From Paenibacillus brevis (GTDB taxonomy: Bacteria; Bacillota; Bacilli; Paenibacillales; Paenibacillaceae): a stretch of DNA of 64,000 nt. This document shows positions 20,165 through 29,346 of the stretch, in pieces. Both the position numbers and the translations under genes were made by a program. The DNA lies in the NCBI RefSeq assembly GCF_018919145.1, contig NZ_JAHLQJ010000012.1:105569-169568 (forward strand), written 5' to 3'. Under the pieces are notes generated by a model, which was given only the letters and a program-made list of their open reading frames with translations, searched no databases and had not been told where the DNA came from. The first letter of the stretch is position 1, and each line of letters begins with the position of its first letter.

Positions 20165-20195
20165 AGCAAAGGGGCTTGTCAAACAAGCCCCTTTT
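20165..20195 (-). terminator. Rho-independent terminator after rplS
   Basis: An 11-base perfect stem AAAGGGGCTTG / CAAGCCCCTTT with a 5-base loop, followed by TGCTGTTTTT on the minus strand. It separates rplS from lepB. Confidence 0.92.
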
Positions 20196-20208
20196 GTTCG
20201 TTAATGAA

Positions 20209-20553
20209 TTAACGACGTACTTCTTTAATTCTCGCTGCTTTACCGCGAAGTTCACGAAGATAGTACAGCTTCGCACGACGCACTTTACCACGGCGAGCCA
20301 CTTCGATTCTATCGATTTTCGGGGAATGAAGCGGGAAAGTTCTTTCCACGCCTACACCGTTAGAAATTTTACGAACTGTAAAAGTTTCGCTGATTCCTCC
20401 GCCACGACGCTTAATTACAACACCTTCGAACAACTGGATACGTTCACGAGTTCCTTCGATAACCTTAACGTGTACTTTCAAAGTATCACCAGGACGAAAG
20501 CTCGGAATATCCTTACGAAGTTGTTCTTGCGTAATCGCTTGAACGATATTCAT
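20209..20553 (-). CDS. rplS: 50S ribosomal protein L19
   Basis: A 114-residue L19 located at the 30S-50S interface. The sequence from [19 protein letters not shown] through [20 protein letters not shown] to the basic [19 protein letters not shown] end is complete. In most Firmicutes rplS directly follows trmD; here a 10-kb block separates them, and rplS has its own promoter and a structured leader. Confidence 0.98.
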   Translation of the reverse strand: MNIVQAITQEQLRKDIPSFRPGDTLKVHVKVIEGTRERIQLFEGVVIKRRGGGISETFTVRKISNGVGVERTFPLHSPKIDRIEVARRGKVRRAKLYYLRELRGKAARIKEVRR

Positions 20554-20645
20554 CTAGGACTCCCTCCTTCCACTCAGGTGTTCATGCCTCTTCCGGAAAA
20601 CCTCTGTTTTCCCTCATCATCCGCAGCGGACCACCGAATTCACAA
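20554..20645 (-). ncRNA. Probable L19 leader (autoregulatory mRNA structure)
   Basis: The 5' untranslated RNA of rplS, about 90 bases, contains GGTGGTCCGCTG, a hairpin GGGAAAAC..GTTTTCC and GAACACCTGAGTGG before the ribosome binding site. Firmicutes rplS genes often carry the L19 leader RNA, which L19 is thought to bind; the conserved blocks seen here fit my recollection of it. A covariance-model search would decide. Confidence 0.55.
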
Positions 20646-20653
20646 CAAAAGTA

Positions 20654-20682
20654 ATAATATCATATTTACGGGCTCATCGCAA
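20654..20682 (-). promoter_or_regulatory. Probable SigA promoter of rplS
   Basis: TTGCGA at 20677-20682, a 17-base spacer, and TATTAT at 20654-20659 on the minus strand. It starts transcription about 90 bases upstream of rplS, in line with the leader RNA. Confidence 0.6.
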
Positions 20683-20840
20683 GAAATATCGCACGGTCTC
20701 CAAGCCATAATCCTTCCACTTCTAAAATTGCAAAGGGGGAGCAAGTTTAACTTGTGGAAAAGGATGATCAAGGCATGAAAAACATCCCTTCATATTATAT
20801 AAACAATAGCCCCTGTTTTTATTCTAAGGTCGTTCAGTCC

Positions 20841-20870
20841 TTGATTGTCATCCCATAAATTTGGTATTAT
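20841..20870 (+). promoter_or_regulatory. Probable SigA promoter of the DUF1540 gene
   Basis: TTGATT at 20841-20846, an 18-base spacer, TATTAT at 20865-20870. It would give a leader of about 118 bases before the small gene at 20995. Confidence 0.55.
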
Positions 20871-20921
20871 TGATACGTATACACAGCGCAAAAAACCCCG
20901 ACAATTCGAGGCTAGCTTTTC

Positions 20922-20950
20922 GGACAAGCACCACCTTGTCCAGGCTTTTT
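20922..20950 (+). terminator. Attenuator-like hairpin in the DUF1540 leader
   Basis: GGACAAG-CACCAC-CTTGTCC followed by AGGCTTTTTG, lying between the promoter at 20841 and the gene start at 20995. The shape is that of an intrinsic terminator inside a leader, so the gene may be controlled by attenuation. Confidence 0.5.
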
Positions 20951-20994
20951 GTTCTGCACTGTGTCCTACTTCAATTGAAAGGAGGTTATCACTC

Positions 20995-21147
20995 ATGGCA
21001 AAGGATGTTCTCTGCGAAGTGAATTCCTGTCGTTTCTGGGACAGCGGCAATAAATGCGCTGCTTCCTCCATCTACATCGTTGCTCACAAGGAAGCTAAAA
21101 CTTCCGACGCAACAGATTGCAAAACTTTTGAACATAAGGATAACTAA
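20995..21147 (+). CDS. Small DUF1540 cysteine protein
   Basis: A 50-residue protein with four cysteines at 7, 12, 21 and 42 in the DUF1540 arrangement (C-x4-C-x8-C...C-x-TF), which suggests a bound metal, probably zinc. Such proteins are common in spore-formers and of unknown function. The start follows AAAGGAGG by nine bases; a longer open frame extends upstream but has no support. It is transcribed away from rplS and ends in a terminator. Confidence 0.85.
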   Translation: MAKDVLCEVNSCRFWDSGNKCAASSIYIVAHKEAKTSDATDCKTFEHKDN

Positions 21148-21157
21148 TCTCTGCCGG

Positions 21158-21187
21158 GAAGGGACAGCCGATGTTCCTTCTCTTTTT
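21158..21187 (+). terminator. Rho-independent terminator after the DUF1540 gene
   Basis: Stem GAAGGGACA / TGTTCCTTC with a 5-base loop followed by CTTTTTT, 10 bases past the stop. Confidence 0.85.
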
Positions 21188-21235
21188 TGTATCTTACCAG
21201 AAGTGAGAATGATTATCAAGCCCTCTTTTCTTCTT

Positions 21236-21274
21236 AAAACAGGACCGATACAAGTAAAGTTCCTGCATCGGTCC
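21236..21274 (-). terminator. Rho-independent terminator after the mannanase gene
   Basis: Stem GGACCGAT / ATCGGTCC with a 17-base loop followed on the minus strand by TGTTTTAAG. It ends the sugar-locus transcript, facing the DUF1540 gene. Confidence 0.75.
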
Positions 21275-21287
21275 AGCATTCTCTTTT

Positions 21288-24026
21288 CTACTTCCTTAAT
21301 AGAGACTTTAATTGAAAATCAAGCCCGCCGGAGCGATTTCCCGAAGTGTCGACTGTCTTAATGGTTAAGCTATAGTTGTTTTTGTCTGACACGCCGGACA
21401 GCACAGCCGTTTGCTTTCCCCGTTCGATCTCAAGCGCACTCCCGATCTTTCGGCCGCCTTGAAACACCTGAATTAGTACTTTTTTTGCGTCCAGATCATA
21501 GGGACCATCCCAATATAATCTAATTTGCCGCCCATCCGAAATCGCACGCACATTTTCAACCTCGCCCGGAGGAACATGGTCTATCACCGGCTCCGGTTCC
21601 GGATCAGGCGCAGTGAACACGGAATGATCTCCGAAGGTGTACTTGTCGACATTAAACAGCCAATCTGGGCCTTTAAACAGGAAATAGACAATATGTTTGC
21701 CCGTCACCTGCGCGGTTAATTCCGTAGAGAAGATCCGGAAGTTTTGCCAGCCTCCAGTTCCTGAAATCGTGACATTGGCAATAACCGGTCCATTGACGCT
21801 GTCGATTCTTACCTCTACATCGCCTCCCGCCGTATCACTTGCTGCGTTGATATGAAGCTCCTTCGGACTGACGCTCCTGAAATCAATATAATTATACATC
21901 GCGTAAGGCTGATTCGGGCCGAACAGGCCTGCTAAGTAAGTCTGACCGCCCCCTGACTCGGTTCCGAGCGAATCGGCGCTGTTATAATGCTCTGCCTCGA
22001 GCTTCCCATAAGCATCTCTGGCATTCCCTTTCACCGTCGTGAAGTTGAACCAGTCCAGATTGCACGGAAAATCAGCCCCTTCCTTTCCGCGGAATACAAG
22101 ATACACATCATGTATGCCGGTAGCAAGTGTCTCATCGACTACCGCCATGAGATTCATCCACTGCTTCCAGTCCCCTCTAGAAGGGATCTGGATTTCGCTG
22201 GCCAAAGGACCGGTCAAGCTGTCCAGGCGAATCTCGATCTTGCCGCCCTGATGACCGCTGGCTGCATGCACGGTTACACCCGCTGCGCCGCTGCCGAAGT
22301 CGATTCCGCGATATAAGACATACGCTCCGTTCTTAATGTGATCGAGATAACCGGATTCAGCCTGCAGGCTCACCCCTTCGCTGTCATCGAAATGCTCCGC
22401 CTGCAATTTGGCATAGGCATCCGTCCTCGAGGGATCGCTTTCGGTAAATTTGAACCAGTTCAGGTTGAACAGGTAGTCGTCCTGCGTCTTTTCAAATACC
22501 AGGTATACGTCGTGAACACCGGTTACCTTCGCCGGATTCCCCTGGTTATCCTTCAGCCTGGTCACGCTATCGATAAAGTTGTTCCATCCGCCCGTTCCTT
22601 CTACATGCACTGTCCCGACAGAAGGACCGTCCAAACGGTCCAGCCGAATCTCGATCTTGCCGCCCCCGGTTCCGCTAGCCGCGCGGGCAATAAAGCCTGC
22701 CGCTCCTTTCTTGCCAAAGTCGATGTTCTTATAGGCAGCATAATGTCCGGCCTGAATCCCTCCCAGCTGCAGAGAGCCTTCTGCACTCCCTTCAAGTACA
22801 AAACCGTTCCCGATGTTGTATTTCTCCGCCTCAACTTTATCGTAAGCATTTCTCAAGACATATTTCATTATGGATTTTTGGGGCTGGAGCACATTCAGTA
22901 TTTGCACCGCATTGGATGCCGTCCAGGAATCATAGATACCGGAGATTTTTTGTCCTACCCAATTCCCGTCGACGATTCCGTCCCCATTCCGGTGGCTCCA
23001 TGCCATTTCAGCATTAAAGGCAAGCCACTCCTCCAGCTGTCTGCCGAACTGACGGTGCATCCCGGATACCTTTTTTCCTTCCAGTGCGGTTAACAGATAG
23101 CCCAGATTTCGAACAAGAATCGTCTTGCCGCCCTTCAGGTCGCCGTTCGGACCTTCATAATTAAGCAGCTTGTTCTCATCCACTTGATGCTCCTTGGCGA
23201 ACTTGGCGGCTTTCACCGCATCATCCAGGTAGACTGAATCGCCTGTTGCCCGATAAAGACCGACCGCTGCTCCGATAAATGTCCCCTGATTATAATGCGT
23301 CGCATCCGGAACTCCTCCGCGTACCGGTTCAATCCGGTCGAACACTCTCCCGTTCCCATCCGTCAGCACTGTTTTTCCCCAACGAAAAATTTGCGAAGCA
23401 GCATCTAAATAATGCTTATCCTTAGTAATCTCGTACAAGAATACGGCGGCCTGAGCTGCCGGGAAATTGATACAGGCATTTTTGGTAATATGCTCGCTGT
23501 TCAGCCACCAGATGCCCCCGCCGAACTCATCATCCCACTGTGTATCGTATACGAAATCAAAATAGTATTCGGCTTTTTCCAAATAGCGTATATTTTTAGT
23601 AATCTCATACGCTCTTGCACTGGCCATCGCCCACCACATAATATCATCGTTGAACGGATTGTCCGTCCAATCCTCTCCATACTTGGCAACGGCTCCTTCA
23701 AAAACATCGTCGATCTGCTGACGCAGCTGTTTTTTGAGTTCTTTGTCCGAGGTGTGAAGATAAGCATCCATCACCATCTCCCACAGCTCCGCTTCGACCC
23801 AGAACCCTTGATAAGCATCGCCCCGATTAGAGCTGGCCCAGAAATGTTTGGCTTCAGCGTCCCAAAAGTACTGATTGAATGCCCTGATGGCGGTATCTCC
23901 GTCAGAAGCTCTGAAAGCATTTGCCGGGGAAGCCGCAGCTCCAAAGAATGCAGTGAAAACGAGCGTAAATGCCAGAAGCACCGGAGTTCCTCTGAAAACT
24001 AGCCTTTTACCGTTTTTCCTGTTCAT
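21288..24026 (-). CDS. Secreted GH76 endo-alpha-1,6-mannanase with CBM6-like modules
   Basis: A 912-residue secreted enzyme. It has a signal peptide cut after ANA at residue 37; a GH76 (alpha/alpha)6-barrel at about 40-380 with the catalytic DD pair at 127-128 in the NDDIMWWA motif; three CBM6/CBM35-like modules at about 385-525, 530-665 and 670-805, each with an AEH/AEKY start, a GG-x-IE/VEVRLD strand and a final LDWF/LNWFKF strand; and a fibronectin-III-like C-terminus. Predicted to cut the alpha-1,6 backbone of yeast-type mannan. Start at 24026 follows GGAGG by six bases; the longer frame is unsupported. It closes an importer operon. Confidence 0.9.
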   Translation of the reverse strand: MNRKNGKRLVFRGTPVLLAFTLVFTAFFGAAASPANAFRASDGDTAIRAFNQYFWDAEAKHFWASSNRGDAYQGFWVEAELWEMVMDAYLHTSDKELKKQLRQQIDDVFEGAVAKYGEDWTDNPFNDDIMWWAMASARAYEITKNIRYLEKAEYYFDFVYDTQWDDEFGGGIWWLNSEHITKNACINFPAAQAAVFLYEITKDKHYLDAASQIFRWGKTVLTDGNGRVFDRIEPVRGGVPDATHYNQGTFIGAAVGLYRATGDSVYLDDAVKAAKFAKEHQVDENKLLNYEGPNGDLKGGKTILVRNLGYLLTALEGKKVSGMHRQFGRQLEEWLAFNAEMAWSHRNGDGIVDGNWVGQKISGIYDSWTASNAVQILNVLQPQKSIMKYVLRNAYDKVEAEKYNIGNGFVLEGSAEGSLQLGGIQAGHYAAYKNIDFGKKGAAGFIARAASGTGGGKIEIRLDRLDGPSVGTVHVEGTGGWNNFIDSVTRLKDNQGNPAKVTGVHDVYLVFEKTQDDYLFNLNWFKFTESDPSRTDAYAKLQAEHFDDSEGVSLQAESGYLDHIKNGAYVLYRGIDFGSGAAGVTVHAASGHQGGKIEIRLDSLTGPLASEIQIPSRGDWKQWMNLMAVVDETLATGIHDVYLVFRGKEGADFPCNLDWFNFTTVKGNARDAYGKLEAEHYNSADSLGTESGGGQTYLAGLFGPNQPYAMYNYIDFRSVSPKELHINAASDTAGGDVEVRIDSVNGPVIANVTISGTGGWQNFRIFSTELTAQVTGKHIVYFLFKGPDWLFNVDKYTFGDHSVFTAPDPEPEPVIDHVPPGEVENVRAISDGRQIRLYWDGPYDLDAKKVLIQVFQGGRKIGSALEIERGKQTAVLSGVSDKNNYSLTIKTVDTSGNRSGGLDFQLKSLLRK

Positions 24027-24054
24027 CGTTAACCTCCTTTGTTGGCATTCTTTT

Positions 24055-24942
24055 TTATTCCTTAACCGAACCAAGCACGATTCCGTGAATCAGGTAACGC
24101 TGCAGGAAAGGGTAAATCAGCATAATCGGAATCATGGACACAAGGATTTTTGCCGAGTTCAATGTGGTATTTGATATTTTGTTGTACTGCTGGAGCTGCT
24201 CGACCGTCAGATTCTGCATCTGATCTCTCGTCAGGCTGAGTTGCTGAAGATAGGTTTGCAACGGGATTTTGTTGCTGTCATTGATCAGCACGATCCCGTC
24301 AAAAAAGTTGTTCCAATGCCCGACGATGACGAAGAGCATGATCGTTGCCAGACTGGGCAAGGATACGGGCAGAAAGATTTTGAATAAAATTTTAAGCGGT
24401 CCGGCGCCGTCCATAAATGCCGCTTCCTCCAGCTCCTTCGGAATGCCCTTGAAAAAATTCATCAGCAGAATAACATTAAATACAGGAACCGCCCCGGGGA
24501 GCACAAGCGCCCAGATTGTGTTGATCAGCTTCAATTCACTGATGACCATATACCACGGAACAATCCCCCCGCTGAACAGCATCGTGAAAATGATGATCCA
24601 CATATAGATATTTCTGGACCGGAATTGACCAACGCTTCTGGACAAAGGATAGGCCATCAGGATCGTCAGCAGCATATTGATGCCGCCGCCCAGGACAACC
24701 CGTTCCACAGAGATCAGAAAGGCGCGCCAAAATTTGGAGTCATTCAAAATTTTTTCGTAAGAAGAAAAATTGATGTCGATAGGGATAAAATTGACTTCGC
24801 CCGCATTAACGGCAGCGCTACTGCTGATCGAAATCATGATCGTATTGAGCATTGGCGCCAGAGACAAAAAGGCGATAACAATCAGCAAGACCGTGATCAC
24901 AACATTAACCATTCGCGATGCTAAGGTATGAGACTGTACCAT
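24055..24942 (-). CDS. lplC: Sugar ABC transporter permease, LplC/YtcP type
   Basis: A 295-residue inner-membrane permease with six predicted helices. The EAA loop reads EELEEAAFMDGAGPLKILFKIFLPVS at about 190-215, where the permease contacts its ATPase. It is the second permease of a CUT1 importer and lies 9 bases after the first. No ATPase gene lies in the locus, which is usual for this family because a shared MsmX-type ATPase serves several importers. Confidence 0.92.
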   Translation of the reverse strand: MVQSHTLASRMVNVVITVLLIVIAFLSLAPMLNTIMISISSSAAVNAGEVNFIPIDINFSSYEKILNDSKFWRAFLISVERVVLGGGINMLLTILMAYPLSRSVGQFRSRNIYMWIIIFTMLFSGGIVPWYMVISELKLINTIWALVLPGAVPVFNVILLMNFFKGIPKELEEAAFMDGAGPLKILFKIFLPVSLPSLATIMLFVIVGHWNNFFDGIVLINDSNKIPLQTYLQQLSLTRDQMQNLTVEQLQQYNKISNTTLNSAKILVSMIPIMLIYPFLQRYLIHGIVLGSVKE

Positions 24943-24951
24943 AAAGTCCTC

Positions 24952-25908
24952 CTAGAAAATCCTGTACCCGGCGTATTTGGACGCCAGCTTGTAGGAGATG
25001 ATGATAAGCACGAAGCTGATCACGGATTTCATTAATCCGATCGCGGTAGCGAACGAATATTGCATATTGATTAGCCCCATCCGGTAGACGAATGTATCAA
25101 TAATATCGCCGGTCTCATAGACCAGCGGATTATACATGTTGAACACCTGATCAAATCCCGCGTTCAAAACATTCCCCAGACTAAGCGTACCCAGCAGAAT
25201 AATGGTCGGAAAGATGCCAGGCAGCGTAATGTTGAGCATCTGCTGCCAGCGGTTGGCCCCGTCGAGCGCAGCCGATTCGTATAGAGCAGGATTAATGGCC
25301 GTGAGCGCTGCAAGATAGATGATGGTTCCATAGCCAAATTCCTTCCAGGTATCCGTTATAATCAGCAACGGACGGAACCACGTATTGCTGGCCAGGAACA
25401 TAATCCGCTCCATTCCCAGAAGCTCCAGAAAATTATTGACCATCCCGTCATAGGAAAAAATCATGGTCAGCATCGTCCCCAGAACAACCCAAGACATGAA
25501 GTGAGGCAAATAAACAATCGTCTGCACCGTGCTTTTGAACAATTTAAGCCGCACCTCATGAAGCAGCAAAGCGAAAATGATCGGTACAAGCAGGCCCAGT
25601 ATAATTTTCCCGACCGCAATAACCAAGGTATTCACAAAAATTTGCTTGCTGTCGGGCAGTTGAAACATGTAGGTGAAGTTATCAAGTCCAATCCAGGGGG
25701 ATCCGCTGATCCCCTTAGCTGGAATGAATCTTTGAAACGCCATAAGCACACCGAACATAGGAATAATCGAGAAAATAAACAGCATGATCATGCCCGGGAC
25801 CAACATCAAATGATAAGTCATTCCATCCAGCCGTTTACGCATCCGGCTCTTGCGCAGCGACACTTGAGGCTTCATGTCTAAGCCAACTTCAGTCCGATTC
25901 ATGTTCAT
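24952..25908 (-). CDS. lplB: Sugar ABC transporter permease, LplB/YtcQ-partner type
   Basis: A 318-residue permease with a basic cytoplasmic N-terminus and six predicted helices; the EAA motif is YESAALDGANRWQQMLNITLPGIFP at about 213-237. It pairs with the following permease to import oligosaccharides. Start is taken at the ATG at 25908 after AGGATGTG; a GTG one codon upstream is possible. Confidence 0.92.
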   Translation of the reverse strand: MNMNRTEVGLDMKPQVSLRKSRMRKRLDGMTYHLMLVPGMIMLFIFSIIPMFGVLMAFQRFIPAKGISGSPWIGLDNFTYMFQLPDSKQIFVNTLVIAVGKIILGLLVPIIFALLLHEVRLKLFKSTVQTIVYLPHFMSWVVLGTMLTMIFSYDGMVNNFLELLGMERIMFLASNTWFRPLLIITDTWKEFGYGTIIYLAALTAINPALYESAALDGANRWQQMLNITLPGIFPTIILLGTLSLGNVLNAGFDQVFNMYNPLVYETGDIIDTFVYRMGLINMQYSFATAIGLMKSVISFVLIIISYKLASKYAGYRIF

Positions 25909-25926
25909 CACATCCTGCGCTTAAAA

Positions 25927-27576
25927 TTACTTGTTATTAATCTCGGCCATGATCTCGTCTCCGCCGGTCTTATGCCATGTTTCAACGAATTTGTCAAAAT
26001 CGTTCAGCGGCGCTTCCCCCATAATAATCTTCAGGATCATCTCCTCTTCCATCTTCTTCAGATTAGCCCACTTCATTTTCATCGTTTCCGTCGTACCGTA
26101 GAAGGCAGCCGGAATGACTTCCAGATTGGGGTTATTGGCTTCCCTTTGGCCCTCGATCCGCGATAAATATTCTCCGTAGGTATTGACGTCGATGTTGTTG
26201 CCGTTCTTCTTAAAATCTTGATAGGCATGCAGCGACACCAGACGGTCCGCTTGAATCTTGCTGTCGTCCCCAGCTTCATCAGCCTGGATGATATCGTCAT
26301 AATATCGTTTCAACACATCGTTATAATCAATTTGCATCGGAATTTGTGTCGGCTCATTGTTCCATCTGCTGTTATCCGTCATTCCTTCATCCGCATGCTC
26401 CTTTTTGTATTGGACAGCATCGTCGGTGAGGGAGTACAAGAAATCGGTTGTCAGATTGATTGATTTCATAATGGCTTCGGGATGAGCGTAATCTTTCTTT
26501 ACCACGGTAAAGCTTCCTGCCGGATCCTGCCGGATCGTCTTGAACTTTCCGTTCTCATCGACCGGTGCGGATACTGCAATCCAGACCGCCTCGGGATTCT
26601 GTTTGATCGTATCCTTGTAGTTCGTATATCCGATCCACCAAGGGTTGAACAGCATACCTGCCTCTCCTTTAATGACGAGAGCTTCCTTTTCTTCATTGGA
26701 CCGTACGGCAAACTGCTTATCGATTAAGCCTTCCTTGTATCGCTGGGCTAAGTCTCCAAGCGCATTCTTCATCTCCGGCTGAACGGAGCCGTATATCGCG
26801 TTTCCTTCATTATCCTTGATCCAAAAGCCTGGAAAAGCATCATGAGCGGCAAATACAGGCGAAAAATTCATCGCATTCTGATCCATGACGAAACCGACGG
26901 TCTTTCCTGTCCCGGAAACATCCTGTTCTATAAAGGTTTTGGCCAAATCCCAAACCTCTTCCAGCGTGGTAGGAGTTGGAGCCCCCACTTTATCCATCCA
27001 ATCCTTACGGATCCACAGCAGCTGATGCTGATTGCCGATATTGGTATGGGGCAGAGCCATAATTTTTCCGTCAAAAGTAACCTGATCCATCAGCAAACTG
27101 CCGTATGTGCCGTATATCTCCTTCATACCGGGAGAAGCCGTTTTGTTATAAACCTCAGTCAAATCGGCAATCAAATCATTATCTACCAATTGATTCAGAA
27201 TATCTCGTCCTACAGTCATTACGTCGGGCAGATCCCCTGTCGTCATGGATAGCGACAGCTTCTGGTCCATATCATCGGTCTCCCAGGCAAGTCTGGCTCT
27301 TACGTTGACTCTGCTCTCAACATAGCGGGTCGCCATATTGTTCTCAATGGTATCTCCCTCCGGAAGATTGTCGACATGGTTGGTGTTGCGCCCAATAGTG
27401 AATTCAACCGGAGTTTCATATTTCCCATAGGGATCAAACTTTTGCGCATCATCAATTACTGCCGTGTCCGCACTATTCCCTCCACTGCCGCTGCTATTCC
27501 CGTCTCCGCATCCGCTAAGCGCAAGCAAACTGAGACTCATCGTCAGCGCAAAAGCGATCTTCCATCTTTTCTTCAT
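25927..27576 (-). CDS. lplA: Extracellular sugar-binding lipoprotein, LplA/YtcQ type
   Basis: A 549-residue solute-binding lipoprotein. The signal peptide ends in the lipobox LALSGC (Cys at about 23), followed by a Gly/Ser linker. Length and sequence fit the large oligosaccharide-binding proteins (SBP_bac_1 clan) that serve LplBC-type permeases, here probably binding manno-oligosaccharides released by the GH76 enzyme; the substrate is inferred from the neighbour. A perfect cre site lies in its leader. Confidence 0.92.
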   Translation of the reverse strand: MKKRWKIAFALTMSLSLLALSGCGDGNSSGSGGNSADTAVIDDAQKFDPYGKYETPVEFTIGRNTNHVDNLPEGDTIENNMATRYVESRVNVRARLAWETDDMDQKLSLSMTTGDLPDVMTVGRDILNQLVDNDLIADLTEVYNKTASPGMKEIYGTYGSLLMDQVTFDGKIMALPHTNIGNQHQLLWIRKDWMDKVGAPTPTTLEEVWDLAKTFIEQDVSGTGKTVGFVMDQNAMNFSPVFAAHDAFPGFWIKDNEGNAIYGSVQPEMKNALGDLAQRYKEGLIDKQFAVRSNEEKEALVIKGEAGMLFNPWWIGYTNYKDTIKQNPEAVWIAVSAPVDENGKFKTIRQDPAGSFTVVKKDYAHPEAIMKSINLTTDFLYSLTDDAVQYKKEHADEGMTDNSRWNNEPTQIPMQIDYNDVLKRYYDDIIQADEAGDDSKIQADRLVSLHAYQDFKKNGNNIDVNTYGEYLSRIEGQREANNPNLEVIPAAFYGTTETMKMKWANLKKMEEEMILKIIMGEAPLNDFDKFVETWHKTGGDEIMAEINNK

Positions 27577-27608
27577 TCTTGAACCCCCTTAACTGGTTAT
27601 GCTCCAAT

Positions 27609-27623
27609 TGTATTCGCTTACAA
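27609..27623 (-). promoter_or_regulatory. CcpA operator (cre) upstream of the binding-protein gene
   Basis: TTGTAAGCGAATACA on the minus strand fits every position of the cre consensus WTGNAANCGNWNNCW. It lies 33-47 bases before the start of the sugar-binding protein, so it should act as a roadblock or repressor site under glucose. Confidence 0.75.
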
Positions 27624-27699
27624 ATTCTGTTTCTATGTAACGTTTTTTTGATTTATAGCAGAATTTGCATGGGTTTTGAATCATACCAAGAGGCGTGTT

Positions 27700-29340
27700 C
27701 TATGGATGGTAAGGGAGCGTAATGATTACGGAAGTTCCCTCCTGCAATGTACTGATCAATTCCAGACCGTAAGCCTTTCCGTAATACAGCTTGATGCGCT
27801 CGTTCACATTTCTGACGCCATAGCCGCTGCTTTCTTCGGTCGGCAGTTTTTGCAGCTGGGCCGGTGACATTCCAACACCGTTGTCATCTACTCTCATTTT
27901 CAGCTCTCCCCGCTCCAAATAGACGAAGATTATCAGTTGATGCTCCTTCTCTCCGGCCTCAGCAAAGCCGTGCTTGATTGCATTTTCCACAATCGGCTGC
28001 AGGATGAAATGGATAATCCGAACATTCTCCAGCTGCGGATCCACCCGGTACTCCACTTCGAAGCTTCCGTCATGCAAAATAAGCTGCAAATCAAGATAAG
28101 CCCTTATATTCTCAAGCTCATCCTTGATGGTGACCTGATTCTTTCCTTTATTGAGCGCCGTTCGGTAAAACTTCGCCAGAGTTCCCACCATATAGCTGGT
28201 TTCAATATCCTGCTTTTTTAAGGCTCGCCAATTCATAAATGATAAGGTGTTGTATAGAAAATGCGGATTAATCTGAGCGATTAACCGGTTGTATTCACTT
28301 TCCTTCTTGGCGATCTCAGCCTCGTATACCTGGTTGATCAAGCTGTTGATGCGGCGCAGCATCCTTCCGATGCCATTCGCGAGCTCCCCGAATTCATCTT
28401 TGGAATGGCTCTGGATAATAATGCCCAGATTATTTTGCTCCACCTTGTCGACTTTGTTTTTAAGATGCACAATCCTGCGGGTGAAGCTGCTGGAGAAAAT
28501 ATAAATCAGACAGAAAGTAATCAGCAGGCTTACCAGGATCACGACGAAAGTAATTTTAAAAATCGTCAGCGCATTTTTATAAGCATTCGTATGGGAAACC
28601 GTATATTCCAACGTCCAATCGTTATTTTCCAGTGCTTGCTTCAGCCCGGTTTGCTTGCCGGATTTGACTACTAGGGGCATTTCCGGATAAATCAGTTCAT
28701 TCTTTCCATTTTTTATCGTGGCTGAGATATGATCGGACAAACGGCCTATACTGGAGAAGATGCTGTCATAATTGATGGTGATGACCATAAAATTGCTTTT
28801 CTTCTGATTACCGATCAATTGCTGCTGCAAAAAAACCTGCCGGTCATAAACGATCCAACGCTTGCTGTAGCCTTCGTCAAACCAAGGCTTGCTCTTCAAT
28901 TCGCTTAAGGGCCGTATATTTTCGCGGACGCCAAGCAGGTCTCCGGAGGTGTAAAAATTAATTTCTTCGATGTCCGCATCCATGAACTTGATTTGCGAGA
29001 TCAAGGGGTCCACGACATCTCTGAAATCTAAATACATATTAAAATAATTGTTCTGGTAGTTTTTCAGAAACACCCTTGAGAATTCCCGGTTTAAAACGAT
29101 AAATTCGCTCAGCATGTTATAACGGTTAATTTTGTAGTCGAGAATATTGGAGGTTTGATTCAAGCTGGACCTGGCTTCACTGTTCATTTCATTCATCTGG
29201 GTAAGGTAGGATTGAAAAAAAGAAAGCAGCCCCAACAACAAGATCGGAATAAGCGCAATGATCAAATGAGACAGCAGCAGCTTGTCGCGAAATTTCAGGT
29301 CGTTGAATTTATCCTTAAACACACGGATCAGCATCGGCAT
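27700..29340 (-). CDS. yesM: YesM-family sensor histidine kinase
   Basis: A 546-residue membrane kinase with two helices (about 22-45 and 261-283) enclosing an extracellular Cache-like sensor, a HAMP domain (about 285-335), the phospho-accepting His360 in INPHFLYNTL and an HATPase domain whose N and G boxes are IVENAIKHG and DDNGVGMSP. YesM kinases usually sense polysaccharide breakdown products and control adjacent importer genes. It follows its regulator by six bases. Confidence 0.93.
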   Translation of the reverse strand: MPMLIRVFKDKFNDLKFRDKLLLSHLIIALIPILLLGLLSFFQSYLTQMNEMNSEARSSLNQTSNILDYKINRYNMLSEFIVLNREFSRVFLKNYQNNYFNMYLDFRDVVDPLISQIKFMDADIEEINFYTSGDLLGVRENIRPLSELKSKPWFDEGYSKRWIVYDRQVFLQQQLIGNQKKSNFMVITINYDSIFSSIGRLSDHISATIKNGKNELIYPEMPLVVKSGKQTGLKQALENNDWTLEYTVSHTNAYKNALTIFKITFVVILVSLLITFCLIYIFSSSFTRRIVHLKNKVDKVEQNNLGIIIQSHSKDEFGELANGIGRMLRRINSLINQVYEAEIAKKESEYNRLIAQINPHFLYNTLSFMNWRALKKQDIETSYMVGTLAKFYRTALNKGKNQVTIKDELENIRAYLDLQLILHDGSFEVEYRVDPQLENVRIIHFILQPIVENAIKHGFAEAGEKEHQLIIFVYLERGELKMRVDDNGVGMSPAQLQKLPTEESSGYGVRNVNERIKLYYGKAYGLELISTLQEGTSVIITLPYHP

Positions 29341-29346
29341 CTCAGG

